A DNA stretch of 62,496 nt from Nitrospirales bacterium (GTDB lineage Bacteria > Nitrospirota > Nitrospiria > Nitrospirales > UBA8639): NCBI GenBank assembly GCA_012270585.1, contig JAAXIB010000032.1, positions 1 to 62,496 of the forward strand, given 5' to 3'. Shown here one piece after another: positions 43,391-52,636 of the stretch. Below the pieces are notes generated by a model. The model did no database searches, was not told where the DNA came from, and saw nothing but the letters and a program-made list of their open reading frames with translations. A program made the position numbers and the translations under genes. Each line of letters begins with the position of its first letter. Position 1 is the stretch's first letter.

Positions 43391-44383
43391 ATGGATAAGA
43401 GATTTCAGGTATTCGTTAGTTCAACGTATGCTGATCTTAAAGAAGAACGGCAACATGTCATTCAAGCACTAATGGAAATGGATTGCATTCCAGCTGGCAT
43501 GGAGTTGTTTCCAGCAGCGGATGAGGAACAGTGGAAGTTTATCAAAAAGGTTATAGATGACTGCGATTATTACCTTTTAATCATTGGTGGCAGATATGGA
43601 TCTACAACAGAGGATGGTATCAGTTATACAGAAAGAGAGTTTGATTATGCTGTAGAAAAAGGGCTGAAAATTGTTGCTCTTATTCACGATGAGCCAGACG
43701 ATATTCCATTGGGAAAATCTGAAAAGGATCCAGAACTGAGAAATAAACTACTAGACTTCAAAAATAAAGTCAGAGCTGGCCGTTTAGTTAAGTCCTGGAG
43801 ATCAGCTGAAGAGCTTCCCGGACTTGTTGCACTAAGCATGACAAAAACCATCAAAATGTATCCGGCTGTTGGCTGGGTAAGAGCGAACCATGTTGCGAAC
43901 GAGAGTATACTTCAAGAGATTAACGAGCTTAGGAAAGAAAATTTCGAACTGCAAAAAAATCTTAAAGATACAGATAAAAAGCAAGAGTTGCGCATTGATG
44001 ATATAGCCAAAATTGATTCAAAGTTTACAATCCACGGTAGCTATTTCGTGCGCGCTTATGATCGCAAATTCAATTTTACGAGTACGCTGTCGTGGAGAGA
44101 GCTTTTTGCTTTAATTGCTCCCTATCTGATGGAACAACTAAATGATGCTTCTGTAAAAGAAAGGCTTGCATCAGCTTTACTTGAACGAGAAGGAAAGTCT
44201 GGAAGTTATATTTCAGTAAATGACCAAGAATTCAAAACTGTGGCAATTCAATTAAAGGCATATGGTTTGGTCAAAATCGAGCATTTAGCGACTACAAAAG
44301 GTGGTATGGCTTTATTCTGGTCTTTAACTTCTGAAGGTGAGCGACTGATGATTGAAAGTAGGATAATCCGTCAAATTGATTAA
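43391..44383 (+). CDS. DUF4062 protein with C-terminal winged-helix-like domain
   Basis: The 330-residue protein begins with the DUF4062 pattern ([19 protein letters not shown], then [19 protein letters not shown] and [22 protein letters not shown]), a TIR/SIR2-like Rossmann domain of about 150 residues often found in defence and signalling proteins. A coiled coil (about 175-200) and a winged-helix-like region (about 275-325) follow. Codon use is AT-rich, unlike yihY before it. It begins the defence island, 125 bases upstream of the restriction-modification gene. NAD hydrolysis or nucleotide signalling is possible but not shown. Confidence 0.85.
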   Translation: MDKRFQVFVSSTYADLKEERQHVIQALMEMDCIPAGMELFPAADEEQWKFIKKVIDDCDYYLLIIGGRYGSTTEDGISYTEREFDYAVEKGLKIVALIHDEPDDIPLGKSEKDPELRNKLLDFKNKVRAGRLVKSWRSAEELPGLVALSMTKTIKMYPAVGWVRANHVANESILQEINELRKENFELQKNLKDTDKKQELRIDDIAKIDSKFTIHGSYFVRAYDRKFNFTSTLSWRELFALIAPYLMEQLNDASVKERLASALLEREGKSGSYISVNDQEFKTVAIQLKAYGLVKIEHLATTKGGMALFWSLTSEGERLMIESRIIRQID

Positions 44384-44508
44384 CGCAGTGATCAAAGTTC
44401 GCCATCCAGGTTGATTCTCGGCAAGTTTTTGACATTCTGCCCTTGACTCAATCGTTAGATTCGCAAACCAACTATTATACAGGCCCCACAAAACCAAACG
44501 AAGAATAG

Positions 44509-46617
44509 ATGACACAGCCGGATGTTATCCAGTCGATACTTAAAGACAGTAATTATCATCTCGCTTTGTTCTCGGATGATGAAATTGCATCCTTGCGTGA
44601 GAGAATCTTTACGAAAACCACCAAAGGTAAGGAAACTGCTTTTGTCAACTGTGTTGTCAGGGATAAAGAGATGCAGTTAAAACCGGAAGAAATCGTTCGC
44701 CAGCTTTATGCTGCACGACTTATCAAGGAGTACGGCTATCCCAAGAAGCGGCTTGCCTTTGAATATCCGGTCAATTTCGGTAGAGAAAAGAAAAGTGCCG
44801 ACGTTGTCATTTTTGACAAAGATCGTCCTGATGCTGCCTATATTATCGTCGAACTAAAGAAGCCCAAACTCAAAGATGGGAAGAACCAACTCCGTTCCTA
44901 TTGCAACGCCACAGGTGCCCCCATCGGTGTATGGACAAACGGTGAGAAGATTTCCCATTACCACCGCAAAGACCCGAACTATTTCGAAGACATCACCGAC
45001 GTCCCCAAGGCAACGCAAGGCCTCAAGGACATACTCAGCGAACGTTTTACCTTGAAAGGTCTGGTTCTCAAAGACAAACTCGCCAATGAGCGAAAATCCC
45101 TGAAAGACATCATCCTGGAAATGGAAGATGAAGTACTGGCAAACGCAGGGGTTGATGTATTCGAGGAGGTGTTCAAGCTCATCTTTACCAAGCTCTATGA
45201 TGAATATTTAAGCCGTGATGATAAAGGCATTCTCAACCACTTTCTGAGGCAGGTCACCAAAACCGCCGTCCATGAACCTGCTCCACCCAGTTATCTTGGC
45301 GGTTCGGATTATGATGCTCTCAAGGAAGCAGTCAGCGGTGTCGGGGATGATCGTTTTAGAGTCATGGAGTTCAGAAACACCGGACAGACCGATACCGAAC
45401 TGAAAAACAAGATTCAGGACCTGTTCGATCGAGCCAAAGAGCAATGGAAGGGAGTATTTCCCGAAAGCGCGATGTTCGAGCTTTCTGATAGTCATTTGGC
45501 CGTCTGTGTCTCCAGCTTGCAGAACGTGAAGTTGTTTAACTCCAATCTATTGGTTGTAGACGAGGCGTTCGAGTATCTGGTCAACAAATCCGCCAAAGGC
45601 GAAAAAGGGCAATACTTCACGCCGCGTCACGTCATTGATATGTGCGTGCAAATGCTGAACCCCAAGCGGGGCGAATACATGATTGATACCGCCTCCGGCA
45701 GTTGCGGATTTCCCGTGCACACCATTTTCAAGCTGACGGGTCATCTGTTCACCAATGAAGAAATCCCGCAAGATGACAAGCAGAATGTCCTGAAGGTCTT
45801 CGGCATCGACTTCGACGAAAAGACGGTCAGGGTGGCCCGTACCCTGAACCTGATTGCCGGGGATGGGGAAACCAATGTGCTGCATTTGAATACACTGGAT
45901 TTTGAACGGTGGGGCGATAAAACCGAAAAAGACAAAAAATGGATCAACACCTATGGCAATGGCTTTCAACGGCTGGAAAAGTTGAGAACCGAACAAGGCC
46001 AAAACAAGCAGTTCAACTTCGATGTGCTGATGGCCAATCCACCTTTTGCCGGAGACATCAAGGAAGGCCGTATACTGCATCAATACGAACTTGGGTTCAA
46101 AGCGGATGGCAAAAAGGCCCAAAGTAAGGTGGGGCGTGATATTTTATTTATCGAGCGGAATCTGGCCTTTCTGAAGCCTGGCGGACGCATGGCTATCGTG
46201 CTACCGCAAGGCCGCTTCAACAATACGTCCGATAAACATATCCGTGAATTTATCGCAGAGCGTGGTCGTATTCTTGCGGTAGTCGGATTACACGGTAACA
46301 CCTTCAAGCCCCATACCGGCACTAAAACCAGCGTCCTGTTTGTGCAGAAGTGGGATGAGAAGCTTTGCCCCAAGGTCGATGACTACCCTATCTTCTTTGC
46401 GGTTTCTGAAAAAGGTGGCAAAGACAATTCCGGCGATTATGTCTATGTAAAAAACGACAATGGTCAAGACAAGCTGGATACAAACGGTCATCTGATCGTT
46501 GACCATGATCTACATAACCACGCCGGTGAATTACCGGACGGGATCGCCGAAGCCTTTATTGATTGGGCGAAGGGTGAAAATTTGAGCTTTTGGAGGGATA
46601 AACCATGCAATCACTAA
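44509..46617 (+). CDS. hsdM: Type I restriction N-terminal nuclease domain fused to N6-adenine methylase (HsdM)
   Basis: The 702-residue protein has an N-terminal HSDR_N-like PD-(D/E)xK domain with Asp98 (SADVVIFD), Glu115 and Lys117 (VELKKP). It continues into HsdM: an N-terminal helical part, the AdoMet motif DTASGSCGF (393-401) and the catalytic NPPF (510-513). The normal motif I Pro/Gly positions are changed (T and C), but the order is intact. With HsdS it would methylate, and with the nuclease domain possibly cut, DNA at a bipartite site. No HsdR motor domain is in the window. The stop overlaps the antitoxin start by 13 bases. Confidence 0.9.
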   Translation: MTQPDVIQSILKDSNYHLALFSDDEIASLRERIFTKTTKGKETAFVNCVVRDKEMQLKPEEIVRQLYAARLIKEYGYPKKRLAFEYPVNFGREKKSADVVIFDKDRPDAAYIIVELKKPKLKDGKNQLRSYCNATGAPIGVWTNGEKISHYHRKDPNYFEDITDVPKATQGLKDILSERFTLKGLVLKDKLANERKSLKDIILEMEDEVLANAGVDVFEEVFKLIFTKLYDEYLSRDDKGILNHFLRQVTKTAVHEPAPPSYLGGSDYDALKEAVSGVGDDRFRVMEFRNTGQTDTELKNKIQDLFDRAKEQWKGVFPESAMFELSDSHLAVCVSSLQNVKLFNSNLLVVDEAFEYLVNKSAKGEKGQYFTPRHVIDMCVQMLNPKRGEYMIDTASGSCGFPVHTIFKLTGHLFTNEEIPQDDKQNVLKVFGIDFDEKTVRVARTLNLIAGDGETNVLHLNTLDFERWGDKTEKDKKWINTYGNGFQRLEKLRTEQGQNKQFNFDVLMANPPFAGDIKEGRILHQYELGFKADGKKAQSKVGRDILFIERNLAFLKPGGRMAIVLPQGRFNNTSDKHIREFIAERGRILAVVGLHGNTFKPHTGTKTSVLFVQKWDEKLCPKVDDYPIFFAVSEKGGKDNSGDYVYVKNDNGQDKLDTNGHLIVDHDLHNHAGELPDGIAEAFIDWAKGENLSFWRDKPCNH

Positions 46618-46811
46618 AATCGATTGATTTATCCGTCTTGCCAGAATGGGCGCGCCAGGAAGTGTATGATTTCTTTCTGTTCATGAAACAGCGCATCGAA
46701 CATCAACGGGTATTATCAAACGTCAGCGAGTGTGCTTTGCTCAGCGAAGACAGTCTGGCGGAAGATTGGAATAGATCAGAGGAAGACGAGGCATGGAAAA
46801 ATTTTCAGTAG
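46605..46811 (+). CDS. Antitoxin-like small protein (DUF2281-like)
   Basis: The 68-residue protein has GGAGGG before its ATG, which lies inside the end of hsdM. The pattern LSVLPEWARQEVYDFFLFM resembles DUF2281-type antitoxins, and an acidic tail (LAEDWNRSEEDEAW) is suited to cover a toxin. It overlaps the MazF-like toxin by 19 bases, the usual antitoxin-toxin order. Confidence 0.75.
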   Translation: MQSLKSIDLSVLPEWARQEVYDFFLFMKQRIEHQRVLSNVSECALLSEDSLAEDWNRSEEDEAWKNFQ

Positions 46812-47131
46812 GAGATATTGTGCTGGTCCGTTTTCCTTTCTCGGACCTGAGCCAGCAGAAGTTAAGACCTGCGCTGGTACTTGCTGACGTGCAAAGAGGC
46901 GATTGCATATTGTGCCAGATTACCAGCCAGCCATATCATGACCAACGAGCCATTCAATTAGAGCAGAACAGCTTTACCCGTGGACATTTAATCAAGACAA
47001 GCTATGTCAGGCCAGCCAAATTATTTACTGCGAATGCCGACATTATCGAAAGGGCAGTTGCGCATCTCAAACCAGAGATTAGACAGGACGTGGTCCGTCA
47101 CATCGTGGAACTGTTGCATCATGAGAATTAG
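46793..47131 (+). CDS. MazF/PemK-type endoribonuclease toxin
   Basis: The 112-residue protein has the MazF fold pattern: GDIVLVRFPFSDLSQQKLRP followed by ALVLADV, ILCQITSQ and HLIKTSYVRPAKLFT. MazF-type toxins cleave mRNA at short motifs. Length and motifs look intact. It sits between hsdM and hsdS on the same strand, so loss of the restriction operon would release the toxin. Confidence 0.88.
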   Translation: MEKFSVGDIVLVRFPFSDLSQQKLRPALVLADVQRGDCILCQITSQPYHDQRAIQLEQNSFTRGHLIKTSYVRPAKLFTANADIIERAVAHLKPEIRQDVVRHIVELLHHEN

Positions 47132-47162
47132 ATGACTGGGGTTTGGAGTAGATAGGTAAGCT

Positions 47163-48581
47163 GTGCAGTATTCGATAGCAAAAAAAGGAACGCTCAATGA
47201 AGAGTTTAGGATCGATGCTGAATACTATAGCTTGGATAACCTAACTAAAGAGGATGCCGTAACAAGAAACAAATATAGACGGCTTGGTGATATATGTGAA
47301 TTAATTGCTGGCCCTTTTGGTTCTACCGTTACCACTGAAAAATATGATGCCACAAGTGATAAACGTTATATAAGAGGAAAAGATATACAATAGTTTTTTA
47401 TCGAAAAAAATGATGCTGTTTATTTAGATAATAATTTGTTCGACGATTTGCCTCAATTTCACCTGCGAGCAGAGGACATCTTGTTAACTGTTGTTGGAAT
47501 GAAATTTGGCAAATCCGCAATAATCTTTGCAGAAAACTGTCCAGCAGTTTTTAGTTGCAAAAGTACGCTCGTACGGAATCCATCCGTTAATGTTTGGTAT
47601 CTCCTGACTTATCTATCTTCAAGGGTTGGCTATAGCTTAATTAGGCGAGGACAGAGGGGAGCTGCTCAGCCAGGAATTAATCTACTTGATATTCGAAATG
47701 TTCCAGTTCCAGTACTCGGCAGCAATTTTCAATCAAGAATAGAAATTTTAGTAAAGCAAGCCAAGTCTTTAGGAATGGCTTCGGATACTGTATTTGTCGA
47801 TGCCCAAACTTTCCTTCTTTTCGAACTTGGACTGGCTGATTGGCATCCTAAACACCAACTAACTTTTGTCAAAGACTATTCAGACCTGGAACAAGCCGAA
47901 CGCATTGACGCTGAGTACTTTCAGCCGAAATATGAGGAAATAGATAAAGCCTTAATGAAATTCAACGGCAAGTCAATTGGTTCCTGTGAGTTTTTAGACA
48001 TCACCACAGGACAGTATTGTGATAATTACGTCGCCAGTAATGAAGGGCAGCCCTATCTTAGAGGTACAGACTTAGCTGCTGGTAGCGTGGAAATCGATAA
48101 TCTGGTTTACATAAAGGAAGAAGATCAAATTCTAAGTAAACAAGCTCAAGAGGGGGATGTTGTTGTAACAAGAGTGGGAACCATAGGTTTATCTGCTAGG
48201 ATTCCTAAAGAATGTGCTGGAGGTACAATTAGTGATAACTTAATTCGTGTCAGAATATTAGATAAGAAGAAAATAGACTCCTACTATCTGACATGTTTTT
48301 TGGGCTCAATTATTGGCAAGTCCTTAATGCTAAGAAATGCGAGAGGAAGCGTTCAACAGCGGCTGAACCAAGAAACTCTCAAAGAAATTCTTCTTCCAAT
48401 TCCTGAGATAGAAATTCAAGCAAGAATCAAACAAAAAGTTACCGAATCCTTTAACCTGTGGAACCAATCCAAACACTTGCTGGAGTGCGCAAAACGAGCC
48501 GTGGAAATGGCCATCGAATCGGACGAAAAAACGGCCAGTGACTGGCTGGAAAATGAAACCGAAGAAATGCGAATATCATGA
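47163..48581 (+). pseudogene. hsdS: HsdS specificity subunit split by one in-frame TAG
   Basis: A GTG at 47163 opens a type I specificity subunit (SIAKKGTLNEEFRIDAEYYS, CELIAGPFGSTVT, RYIRGKDIQ). A single TAG at 47391-47393 stops it after 76 codons, yet the same frame continues at once with FFIEKNDAVYLDNNLFDDL through the first and second target-recognition domains and central repeats (GSVQQRLNQETLKEILLPIP, against GAAQPGINLLDIRNVPVPV) to 48581. Without the stop it would be about 472 residues, a normal HsdS. Causes could be a C-to-T change of a CAG codon, amber suppression or a sequencing error. As read, a second-frame TTG at 47436 might restart translation. Confidence 0.88.
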
Positions 48582-48662
48582 GATGCTGTATGCGGAAGAA
48601 AATTCTGTTGCCCTTCATTATCCCCGGTGAATCTGGTCGATATCTCAGCATTGGAGAATTTT

Positions 48663-49541
48663 ATGCAGGGTCTTTGCAAGCTTTGCAATAATTATTCTCA
48701 ATTAGAGGAAAGCCACTTCATTCCAAAATTCATTGTCAGGTGGCTCAAAAAGACCTCTATCACAAGCTATCTCAGGAAATTGGATGATATGCATAAACGT
48801 GTTCAAGACACGGCAAAGGGATATTGGTTATGCGGTGACTGTGAGGATCTATTTTCTGGATGGGAAACAAAGTTCGCCAACAAGATCTTTTTCCCATTTG
48901 TGGATAAGGGAGAGTCGGTAGCGAATTATGGCGAATGGATGTCTAAATTTTGTGCGTCCATTTCATGGCGGGCTCTCACTTATATTAGAAGCCAAAATCC
49001 CCAAAAAGACAAACCCAAAGAGTATTACGAAACTCTTGATTTTGCTGAAAAACATCTTGCTTTGTATGTGCTCGGAAAAGTCCACAATCTCAATCAATAT
49101 GAACAACATGTCTTTCACCTATCGGGAATAGAGTCCACCACTCTAGATAGACTGCCCCCTAATATTAATAGATATTTTTTGAGAACGGTGGCAATAGATA
49201 TCATTGGAAATTCAAGTGATCTATTTGTATATACAAAAATACCTTCATTCATGATATTGGGTTGTATTAAGGTCGAAAAGCTCACAAAAATGCGTTCAAG
49301 TCGTATTGCGCTTAAATCGGGAAAGATCAGCCCTGGGAAATTTTGGTGGCCAGACGGCTTTGCGGAGTATTTACTCGAACAAGCCGACAAAGTTAACCAG
49401 GGCTTAAGCAAAATTCCACAAGAGCATTTAGATAAAATAGAAATGTCTATCGCAAATAATCCAGAGCAAGCCGCCAAATCTAAATTAATTGAAGCCTTCC
49501 TTCAAGACTATGCGATGTTTGGGGAAGAAGTATTCCAATAA
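48663..49541 (+). CDS. HNH-like zinc-finger protein of the defence island
   Basis: The ATG at 48663, preceded by GGAGAA, is preferred to 48627. The 292-residue protein begins with CKLCNNYSQLEESHFIPKF, a form of the HNH start (CxxC, SHxIP), followed about 45 residues later by CGDCEDLFSGWETKFANKIF. The second His/Asn of a classical HNH is not obvious, so nuclease activity is uncertain. The remainder is helical with no known motif. AT-rich composition matches the island. It follows hsdS on the same strand and may be a second effector. Confidence 0.8.
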   Translation: MQGLCKLCNNYSQLEESHFIPKFIVRWLKKTSITSYLRKLDDMHKRVQDTAKGYWLCGDCEDLFSGWETKFANKIFFPFVDKGESVANYGEWMSKFCASISWRALTYIRSQNPQKDKPKEYYETLDFAEKHLALYVLGKVHNLNQYEQHVFHLSGIESTTLDRLPPNINRYFLRTVAIDIIGNSSDLFVYTKIPSFMILGCIKVEKLTKMRSSRIALKSGKISPGKFWWPDGFAEYLLEQADKVNQGLSKIPQEHLDKIEMSIANNPEQAAKSKLIEAFLQDYAMFGEEVFQ

Positions 49542-49606
49542 CGAATCGACTGGCTAGCAGAGGGAGAAGGCCCACTACCAGTAGGTGCACAGGAAAACGT
49601 CGTAGG

Positions 49607-50548
49607 ATGGCGGAGATTTCGGTAGGCTCATCTCTCATGACTCCGGAAAACAATCTGACGATAGCCCTGGTCCAGATGGCTTGTGGGGTTGTGCCTCACG
49701 AGAACCTCAGCTCTGCCCTGGCAAACGTTGAAGAAGCCGCACGGCGTGGGGCCAGGGTCGTCTGTCTGCCGGAATTGTTTCGTTCGCAATATTTTTGCCA
49801 AAAGGAAGATACGGCATTATTTGATTTGGCCGAGCCCGTTCCCGGTCCCTCGACCGAGGCCTTGGGCAAGGTCGCGGGCAAGCACAACGTGGTGCTGATC
49901 GTCCCGATTTTTGAACGACGGACGGCCGGGATTTATCACAACTCGATTGTCGTGGTGGATGGCGACGGGTCCATTGCCGGCCTTTATCGCAAGATGCACG
50001 TTCCCGATGATCCGGCCTACTACGAGAAGTTTTATTTCACTCCGGGAGACAGAGGCTTTCAGGCGATTCAAACGAGTGTGGGCAAAATTGGCACCCTTAT
50101 CTGTTGGGACCAATGGTATCCAGAAGCCGCCCGCCTTACCACGCTTCAGGGCGCCGAGATGTTGTTCTACCCCACGGCCATCGGGTGGCATCCGTCGGAA
50201 AAAGCCCAAGAAGGTGAATTGCAACGAAGTGCCTGGCAGACCATTCAACGCAGTCACGCGATTGCGAATGGCGTGTTTGTCGCCGCGGTGAATCGGGTGG
50301 GCCATGAGAAACCCGATGCGGGCGGAGACGGCATCGAATTTTGGGGGAGTTCGTTCGTGTGCGACCCATTCGGCACGGTCCTGGCCGAAGCGTCGATCGA
50401 CAAAGAAGAGATTCTCCTCGCCGAAGTGAACGTGAGCCGGGTTGAGGAAGTCCGGCGCCATTGGCCTTTTCTCCGGGATCGTCGGGTCGATGCGTATGGC
50501 GGCCTCACGAAACGGTTCTTTGACCAGAGCGACGATGGCGAGTGCTAG
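49607..50548 (+). CDS. aguB: N-carbamoylputrescine amidohydrolase
   Basis: The 313-residue nitrilase-family enzyme has the catalytic triad Glu56 (CLPELF), Lys129 (YRKMHVPD) and Cys166 (LICWDQWYPEAAR). The sequences RSQYFCQKED and EFWGSSFVCDPFG fit the AguB subgroup. It hydrolyses N-carbamoylputrescine to putrescine, CO2 and ammonia. A start at ATG 49637 is also possible; neither has a strong ribosome site. It overlaps aguA by 14 bases. Composition returns to that of the main genome after the AT-rich island. Confidence 0.94.
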   Translation: MAEISVGSSLMTPENNLTIALVQMACGVVPHENLSSALANVEEAARRGARVVCLPELFRSQYFCQKEDTALFDLAEPVPGPSTEALGKVAGKHNVVLIVPIFERRTAGIYHNSIVVVDGDGSIAGLYRKMHVPDDPAYYEKFYFTPGDRGFQAIQTSVGKIGTLICWDQWYPEAARLTTLQGAEMLFYPTAIGWHPSEKAQEGELQRSAWQTIQRSHAIANGVFVAAVNRVGHEKPDAGGDGIEFWGSSFVCDPFGTVLAEASIDKEEILLAEVNVSRVEEVRRHWPFLRDRRVDAYGGLTKRFFDQSDDGEC

Positions 50549-51683
50549 AAAGAAGACCCCGGACCCCTTACCCCGTGGCCCTCTCCCTTCTAAAAAGAGG
50601 GCACTGAATCGCGTATCGACTCCTGCTCAATCAGGATTTCGTATGCCCGCGGAATGGGAGCCGCATGAGGCAACCTGGCTGGGATGGCCCCATAACGCCT
50701 CTGATTGGCCAGGGAAACTGGGTGCCGTTCATTGGGTCTACGGGGAGATCGTTCGAAAATTGGCGGCTGGGGAACGGGTCCGTATTCTGGTTCAGTCCCA
50801 GTTTCACGAAGAGCGTGCGCGGAGTGTTTTGGCACGAGCCGGAGCCGATCTTTCCGCCGTCGAGTGTTTTCGGATTGCAACGGACCGTGGGTGGACTCGT
50901 GACTTCGGTCCGATTTTCGTGACGCGGAATCGGCCGGCTGCTGAAGTGGCCATCGCACGGTTCCGATTTACCGCGTGGGCCCGTTACCCTGATTGGAAAA
51001 ACGACAATCGGGTGCCGGTGAAACTGGCTTCCCGGTTGACATGCCGCTCCTTCCCCGTCATTCACAAAGGGCATAGGGTGGTCCTGGAAGGGGGTGGCAT
51101 TGACGTGAACGGAGTCGGAACCGCGTTGACCACCGAAGAATGTTTGCTGGATCGTGCCGTCCAGGTCCGCAATCCGGGGTTTCTGGCTGCGGACTATGAG
51201 TCGGTGTTACAAGAATCCCTGGGTGTCACCAAGGTCGTCTGGTTGAACAAAGGCATTGCCGGGGACGACACCCATGGGCACGTGGATGATGTGTGTCGAT
51301 TCGTGAATCCGAGGACCGTGGTATTGTGTCAGGAGCGAAACAGCGGTGACGCCAATTATTGCGTGTTGGCTGAAAATCGGGAGCGCCTGGAGAACGCGAC
51401 GTTGGAAGATGGAACAAAGATCGAGGTGGTGCCATTGCCCATGCCGGCCCCCCTGTCCTTTGACGGCCGGCGGCTTCCGGCGAGCTACGCCAATTTTTAT
51501 ATTGCGAATGCGGCGGTTCTGGTTCCGACGTTTAATGATCCCAATGATCGGATGGCCCTGGGCATTTTGAGTGAATTGTTTCAGGATCGCCCGGTTATCG
51601 GGGTCCACGCAGTCGATCTTGCATGGGGGTTCGGGACGTTGCATTGTCTCACTCAACAGCAACCGGCCCTGCCCCCCGGGTAA
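50535..51683 (+). CDS. aguA: Agmatine deiminase
   Basis: The longest frame begins at 50442, but the ATG at 50535, overlapping the aguB end, is the likely start (382 residues). Landmarks are MPAEWEPHEATWLGWPHN, RDFGPIFV, DDTHGHVDDVCRF and the catalytic Cys371 in FGTLHCLTQQQP. It converts agmatine to N-carbamoylputrescine, the substrate of AguB. A short basic Pro-rich N-terminal extension precedes the domain. Confidence 0.94.
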   Translation: MASARKKTPDPLPRGPLPSKKRALNRVSTPAQSGFRMPAEWEPHEATWLGWPHNASDWPGKLGAVHWVYGEIVRKLAAGERVRILVQSQFHEERARSVLARAGADLSAVECFRIATDRGWTRDFGPIFVTRNRPAAEVAIARFRFTAWARYPDWKNDNRVPVKLASRLTCRSFPVIHKGHRVVLEGGGIDVNGVGTALTTEECLLDRAVQVRNPGFLAADYESVLQESLGVTKVVWLNKGIAGDDTHGHVDDVCRFVNPRTVVLCQERNSGDANYCVLAENRERLENATLEDGTKIEVVPLPMPAPLSFDGRRLPASYANFYIANAAVLVPTFNDPNDRMALGILSELFQDRPVIGVHAVDLAWGFGTLHCLTQQQPALPPG

Positions 51684-51693
51684 ACGTTATCTC

Positions 51694-52623
51694 ATGTCCG
51701 GACCATTCACACTTCCTTCTCCGCTTCGTCTTGGATGGATCGGGACAGGTGTCATGGGGGCTGCCATGGTGGGACACCTCCTGGCCAGGAACCATGCGCT
51801 CACCGTCTTTTCACGAACGAGATCAAAAGCCGAAGGTCTGCTTCAACGAGGGGCGCGATGGGTGGATTCGCCGGCACGAGTAGCCGATGCGTCCGACGTG
51901 GTTTTCACGATGGTGGGGTTCCCCCGGGACGTGTCCGACGTGTACTTGGGTGAAGCAGGCCTCGTTCATCAGGCACGTGCGGGAATGGTGTTCGTGGACA
52001 TGACGACCGCTCCACCGAGTCTGGCCGGAACGATAGCGGAGGGCGTCAGGGCTCGGGGCGCGCATTTCCTGGATGCCCCGGTTTCGGGTGGGGACGTGGG
52101 GGCACGCAACGCGTCGTTGTCCATTATGGTGGGCGGAGAACCCCGCGTCGTGGAAGCGATCCGGCCGCTGTTTGAATCCTTGGGTCAGAGCATTGTCCAT
52201 CAGGGCGCAACGGGTGCCGGCCAGCACACCAAGCTCTGCAATCAGATCACGATCGCCGGAACGATGATCGGGGTCTGCGAATCGTTATTGTATGGCTATC
52301 GTGCGGGGTTGGATCTGGAAACCATGTTGCAATCCATCCGGGGCGGTGCCGCGGCCTGTTGGACCTTGGACAACCTGGCTCCTCGAATACTGGCTCGAAA
52401 CTTCGCCCCCGGGTTCTTTGTTGAACATTTTGTGAAGGACATGGGCATTGCCTTGGAAGAAAGCAGGCGCATGGGGCTTGTCCTGCCCGGGCTCTCCCTG
52501 GTGCATCAACTCTATCTGGCCGTTCAGGCTCATGGGCATGGACGTTCCGGCGCGCATGCCTTGATGGTTGCGTTGGAGGAATTGTCGAACGTTCACGTGA
52601 GCGCAACGCCGGCCGGGACCTGA
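51694..52623 (+). CDS. Beta-hydroxyacid dehydrogenase (3-hydroxyisobutyrate dehydrogenase family)
   Basis: The start is the ATG at 51694 (309 residues); the longer frame overlaps aguA. Rossmann motif LGWIGTGVMGAAMVGHL, substrate motif FLDAPVSGGDVGARN, catalytic-Lys region GAGQHTKLCNQ and NFAPGFFVEHFVKDMGIAL place it in the HIBADH/GLYR family. The substrate is not defined by these motifs (3-hydroxyisobutyrate, tartronate semialdehyde or succinate semialdehyde-type reductases all fit). It lies 10 bases after aguA, so co-transcription is likely. Confidence 0.9.
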   Translation: MSGPFTLPSPLRLGWIGTGVMGAAMVGHLLARNHALTVFSRTRSKAEGLLQRGARWVDSPARVADASDVVFTMVGFPRDVSDVYLGEAGLVHQARAGMVFVDMTTAPPSLAGTIAEGVRARGAHFLDAPVSGGDVGARNASLSIMVGGEPRVVEAIRPLFESLGQSIVHQGATGAGQHTKLCNQITIAGTMIGVCESLLYGYRAGLDLETMLQSIRGGAAACWTLDNLAPRILARNFAPGFFVEHFVKDMGIALEESRRMGLVLPGLSLVHQLYLAVQAHGHGRSGAHALMVALEELSNVHVSATPAGT

Positions 52624-52636
52624 TTCCTCTGTTCCG

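Noticed and set aside
43135-49606. Integrase or attachment sites for the defence island
   Set aside because: No recombinase gene, tRNA gene or flanking direct repeat was found by eye at either edge.
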